Below, in pieces: positions 63,239-64,000 of a DNA stretch of 64,000 bases (within the stretch, counting starts at the first letter, position 1; the number at the start of each line of letters is the position of its first letter). Both the position numbers and the translations under genes were made by a program. The stretch is from Isoetes taiwanensis (Eukaryota; Streptophyta; Lycopodiopsida; Isoetales; Isoetaceae): positions 4,592,698-4,656,697 of the forward strand of contig JAJEKV010000051.1 of the NCBI GenBank assembly GCA_021234155.1, in the 5' to 3' direction. Below the pieces are notes generated by a model. The model was not told where the DNA came from and did no database searches. It worked only from the letters and a program-made list of their open reading frames with translations.

Positions 63239-64000
63239 AACAGGCTTTAGGGTTTCAAAACCCTACATCTAGAAATAACGCACACAAATACATCTAAAAA
63301 TGATATACACTTTTTTGTGCCGATATCCTTGTTCTTTTCTTCGGCTAAAAAACATGTAATATCCAAAGTGCCAAAGACTTTTGCTTCTTGTACGAAATGC
63401 TCTTATAATGTAGACGATTTAGAAGCTTGGCTTTCCAATCATAAAGGCAAATCACCTAAGCTAGAAAACCATAAATACGTACCTTGCTTTTTGTATTTGG
63501 TAAGGGCCACTAGGCCTACCACGTTAAAAAGCTCCAAAACCTAGGTTTCACAATGAAATAAATAGAACTTTGCATCCCCAATACTTGATTATTTTGGATA
63601 TGAACCACATATGAAAAAACGGGATTTATGCTTCTAAAATAGCTTTTGCATTTACCATAATCTTCACGTATCATTTCACATGGCCTTTGCCTAACATGAC
63701 ATTTTTTATATATAAGGACATTCAAGAGCAAAATTGCACATAGCTTTGCATTTTCCAAAATCTTCACGTAGCACTTTATATTTCTCATTAATACATCCAG
63801 AATGTTGATTAACATGATTATCCATCCACCTAGGTCCATCTTATATGAAGGTACTCTGCATATATCAAGTGTTTCATGCTGTTGCAACCAAGTTTGCAAC
63901 TTTCTTTTGGAATTAAAGAGCTAGCTCTATTCCCAGGTTAGAAGGTAAAACAGAGACCTTGCCTTTTAATAAAGCATGTATGGGCTTGCCATGATTCCAT
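63239..64000. other. Presumed promoter side; no gene seen
   Basis: An AT-rich region without motifs, upstream of the candidate first exon. The 127-codon minus-strand frame at 63516-63899 has no recognisable domain and I do not support it. Confidence 0.4.

Noticed and set aside
1-64000. CRISPR arrays, bacterial operons, rRNA genes
   Set aside because: None seen. The tandem repeats present have no regular spacer structure, and the coding features are eukaryotic.

Overview
This is AT-rich, repeat-dominated nuclear DNA from a land plant. The evidence is a spliced callose synthase gene of the GSL8/GSL10 clade, Ty1-copia and Ty3-gypsy elements with plant-type primer sites, L1-like LINEs carrying the plant zf-RVT zinc motif, and long introns packed with transposons. 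A fern-like or other seed-free plant genome would fit the intron size and the abundance of a non-L1 LINE family, but that placement is inference.

Layout. 1-3.5 kb: non-coding DNA with a small hairpin and dispersed repeats. 3.5-6.3 kb: 5'-truncated LINE A (+). 6.4-7.5 kb: old L1-like relic (-). 7.5-11.5 kb: mostly unexplained, with one possible terminal exon. 11.5-13.9 kb: LINE B (-), with endonuclease but an internally deleted RT. 14.3-15.4 kb: LINE tail, zf-RVT scrap and a tRNA-like SINE candidate. 16.2-25.85 kb: twelve exons of a callose synthase gene on the minus strand, start codon to residue 450, joined by splice sites with consistent phase. Its introns hold LINE fragments, a 57-bp micro-insertion, a LINE fragment between 75-bp direct repeats, an L1 copy with 5' inversion and a 14-bp target duplication, tandem repeats and a foldback hairpin. 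26-28.2 kb: unidentified plus-strand ORFs, divergent from callose synthase. 28.3-43.2 kb: a duplicated locus. The left copy holds a Ty1-copia element (-) interrupted by a nearly complete LINE C (+). The right copy holds a 3.7-kb hAT-like element and a solo LTR of the same copia family, in a short satellite-like array. 43.7-57.8 kb: LINE E (-) split by an 11.1-kb Ty3-gypsy element with a GCAGG target duplication and a large extra ORF after pol; LINE E also has an internal tandem duplication of its RT region. 58.4-59.3 kb: two poly(A)-tailed retroposed-looking segments. 59.3-64 kb: low-repeat DNA with weak exon candidates of a minus-strand host gene.

The strongest unlisted signal is the 3' end shared by LINEs A, B, C, E, F and isolated tails. 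Every informative copy has a CCC/GGGG hairpin, then a 4-5 bp hairpin with compensatory base changes, then a GGACGATAAA-like box, then a copy-specific microsatellite. This looks like an RNA recognition structure for the reverse transcriptase. Some genomic copies consist of little more than that terminus. The second strong signal is the hAT-like element. Its boundaries are proven inside the window by the paralogous empty site at 28.64 kb, and it carries clusters of a TTCCGGAA-centred palindrome near both ends.

All the mobile elements are mutated except for long open stretches in the gypsy element. No translation, alignment score or database search beyond reading the sequence was possible; family assignments rest on motifs.
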